Assembly: GCA_947175205.1 (NCBI GenBank)
Contig: CAMWLS010000017.1
Location: forward strand, 1 to 42,562
Direction: 5' to 3'
DNA: 42,562 bases
Source of the DNA: an uncultured Porphyromonadaceae bacterium
GTDB taxonomy: Bacteria; Bacteroidota; Bacteroidia; Bacteroidales; Muribaculaceae
Under the pieces are notes generated by a model. It did no database searches. It saw only the letters and a program-made list of their open reading frames with translations, and was not told the origin of the DNA. Shown here piece by piece: positions 41,607-42,562 of this stretch (its first letter is position 1; the number at the start of each line of letters is the position of its first letter). Made by a program: the position numbers and the translations under genes.

Positions 41607-42562
41607 TGACACAGGAAAGAAAGCCTCAAAATTCACTGTCTTATTATCTTCCCCTGCCTCCGGCGTCAGAGTATCTCCCCACTTCTGTTAAAGAAATGAA
41701 GGCTCTGGGATGGGACAGTGTTGATATTGTTCTGTTCACCGGAGATGCCTATGTGGACCATCCTTCTTTCGGGACAGCCGTGCTTGGACGTGTACTGCAG
41801 AAAGCCGGCTATAAAGTGGCCATAGTCCCCCAGCCTAACTGGCAGGATGATCTGAGAGACTTTAAGAAATTCGGTGCCCCAAGACTGTTTTTCGGTGTCT
41901 CGGCCGGAGCCATGGACTCAATGGTTAATCATTACACAGCAGCACGCAGAAGGCGCAGTGACGATGCGTATACTCCCGGGGGCCGTCACGGCGCAAGGCC
42001 GGACTATCCCACAGTGGTTTATACCAACATCCTGAAAGAATTATATCCTGATACGCCAGTTGTGATAGGAGGTATTGAGGCCTCTCTACGCCGTGTCTCA
42101 CACTATGATTATTGGCAGGACAGACTGCGTCCCTCCATTCTCATGGACAGCAAGGCAGACATGCTTCTGTATGGCATGGGTGAGAAGTCAATACTTGAAC
42201 TGGCACAAAGGATGGATTCAGGTGAAAAAATATCAGAGATAACTGATCTGAGGCAGAGTGCTGTTCTCCTGCCTGCAAATGAAGCTCCGGAATCATCAGA
42301 TAAGGATAATATTGTCCTGTGCTCATATGAGGACTGCCTGCGAGATGCCCGCAAACAGAGCGCAAACTTCCGTCACGTGGAAGAACAGAGTAACGCCGCT
42401 GACGGAGGCGCGACCTTATGGCAGATCCATGAGAGAAAGGTACTTAAGGTAAATCCCATGTTCCCGGCCATGGAACCGGGAGAGATAGATACATCCTTTG
42501 ACTTGCCTTATACGCGCTTACCCCACCCGCGTTATAAAGGTAAACGCATACCGGCATACGAG
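41606..42562 (+). CDS. ygiQ: YgiQ-family radical-SAM protein (N-terminal part, runs off the window)
   Basis: The frame is open from ATG 41606 to the last base, so 319 codons of a longer gene are present. The start (MTQERKPQNSLSYYLPLPP), the segment LPTSVKEMKALGWDSVDIVL with an FTGDAYVDHPSFG motif, then YTPGGRHGARPDYPTVVY and GIEASLRRVSHYDYW are characteristic of YgiQ. The radical-SAM CxxxCxxC site lies in the missing 3' part, so it cannot be checked here. YgiQ function is unknown. The gene is coupled to uvrB by a one-base overlap. Confidence 0.92.
   Translation, partial: MTQERKPQNSLSYYLPLPPASEYLPTSVKEMKALGWDSVDIVLFTGDAYVDHPSFGTAVLGRVLQKAGYKVAIVPQPNWQDDLRDFKKFGAPRLFFGVSAGAMDSMVNHYTAARRRRSDDAYTPGGRHGARPDYPTVVYTNILKELYPDTPVVIGGIEASLRRVSHYDYWQDRLRPSILMDSKADMLLYGMGEKSILELAQRMDSGEKISEITDLRQSAVLLPANEAPESSDKDNIVLCSYEDCLRDARKQSANFRHVEEQSNAADGGATLWQIHERKVLKVNPMFPAMEPGEIDTSFDLPYTRLPHPRYKGKRIPAYE

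Overview
The window looks like one contig of a Bacteroidales genome (Bacteroides/Prevotella/Muribaculaceae-like; I cannot name the genus). The signs are: promoters of the TAnnTTTG type seen again and again; little use of Shine-Dalgarno sites; and families typical of this order, including a PCMD-domain lipoprotein, DUF4290, a CobW-type GTPase, a histidine-type (MINPP-like) phosphatase and the archaeal/eukaryal-type prolyl-tRNA synthetase. Most of it is dense, ordinary chromosomal housekeeping DNA. The first 42 bases are an uninterrupted run of C and look like an assembly or sequencing artefact at a contig end.

Layout. 45-296: 3' end of an acyltransferase. 409-6297 (+): sppA, lpxK, purine nucleoside phosphorylase, thiL and nadC (envelope, purine salvage, thiamine and NAD synthesis). 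6287-6937 (-): a HAD phosphatase. 7003-11007 (+): a MATE transporter, an FAD-dependent dehydrogenase, a GYF_2/CD225 membrane protein and a DUF2752 membrane protein. 11049-15254 (-): an apparent operon, read from right to left, of a His-rich CobW-type zinc GTPase, a secreted MINPP-like phosphatase, tRNA1(Val) methyltransferase and a CPBP membrane protease. 15519-18823 (+): the translation operon thrS-infC-rpmI-rplT, closed by a strong terminator. 19052-21460: lon. 21532-28009 (+): a PCMD lipoprotein, a porin, an alpha/beta hydrolase, a membrane-anchored MurF-like ligase, a 43-residue protein and D-Ala-D-Ala ligase.

27942-31044 holds a membrane protein that converges on ddl, an M48 peptidase, a 25-bp perfect palindrome, an AT-rich orphan gene, smpB and a Yip1-like protein. 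31194-32567 (+): a TetR regulator and a FabG reductase. 32728-37403 (+): proS, umuD, umuC and two HU-type genes; the second HU protein carries a transmembrane helix and a LysM-like domain. 37462-42562 (+): DUF4290, rimM, a small acidic protein, an OmpA-like protein, uvrB and the start of a YgiQ radical-SAM gene that runs off the end.

The most interesting candidate is the HU-acidic linker-TM-LysM protein at 36264-37403. Its architecture could tie the nucleoid to the peptidoglycan, and it sits directly behind a UmuDC mutasome. Next are the hydrolase/membrane-MurF/small protein/Ddl set, several RNA hairpins at predicted mRNA 5' ends, a long palindrome next to an AT-rich orphan gene, and several genes whose promoter element almost touches the start codon (possible leaderless mRNAs). 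I saw no tRNA, rRNA, CRISPR array or complete insertion sequence.
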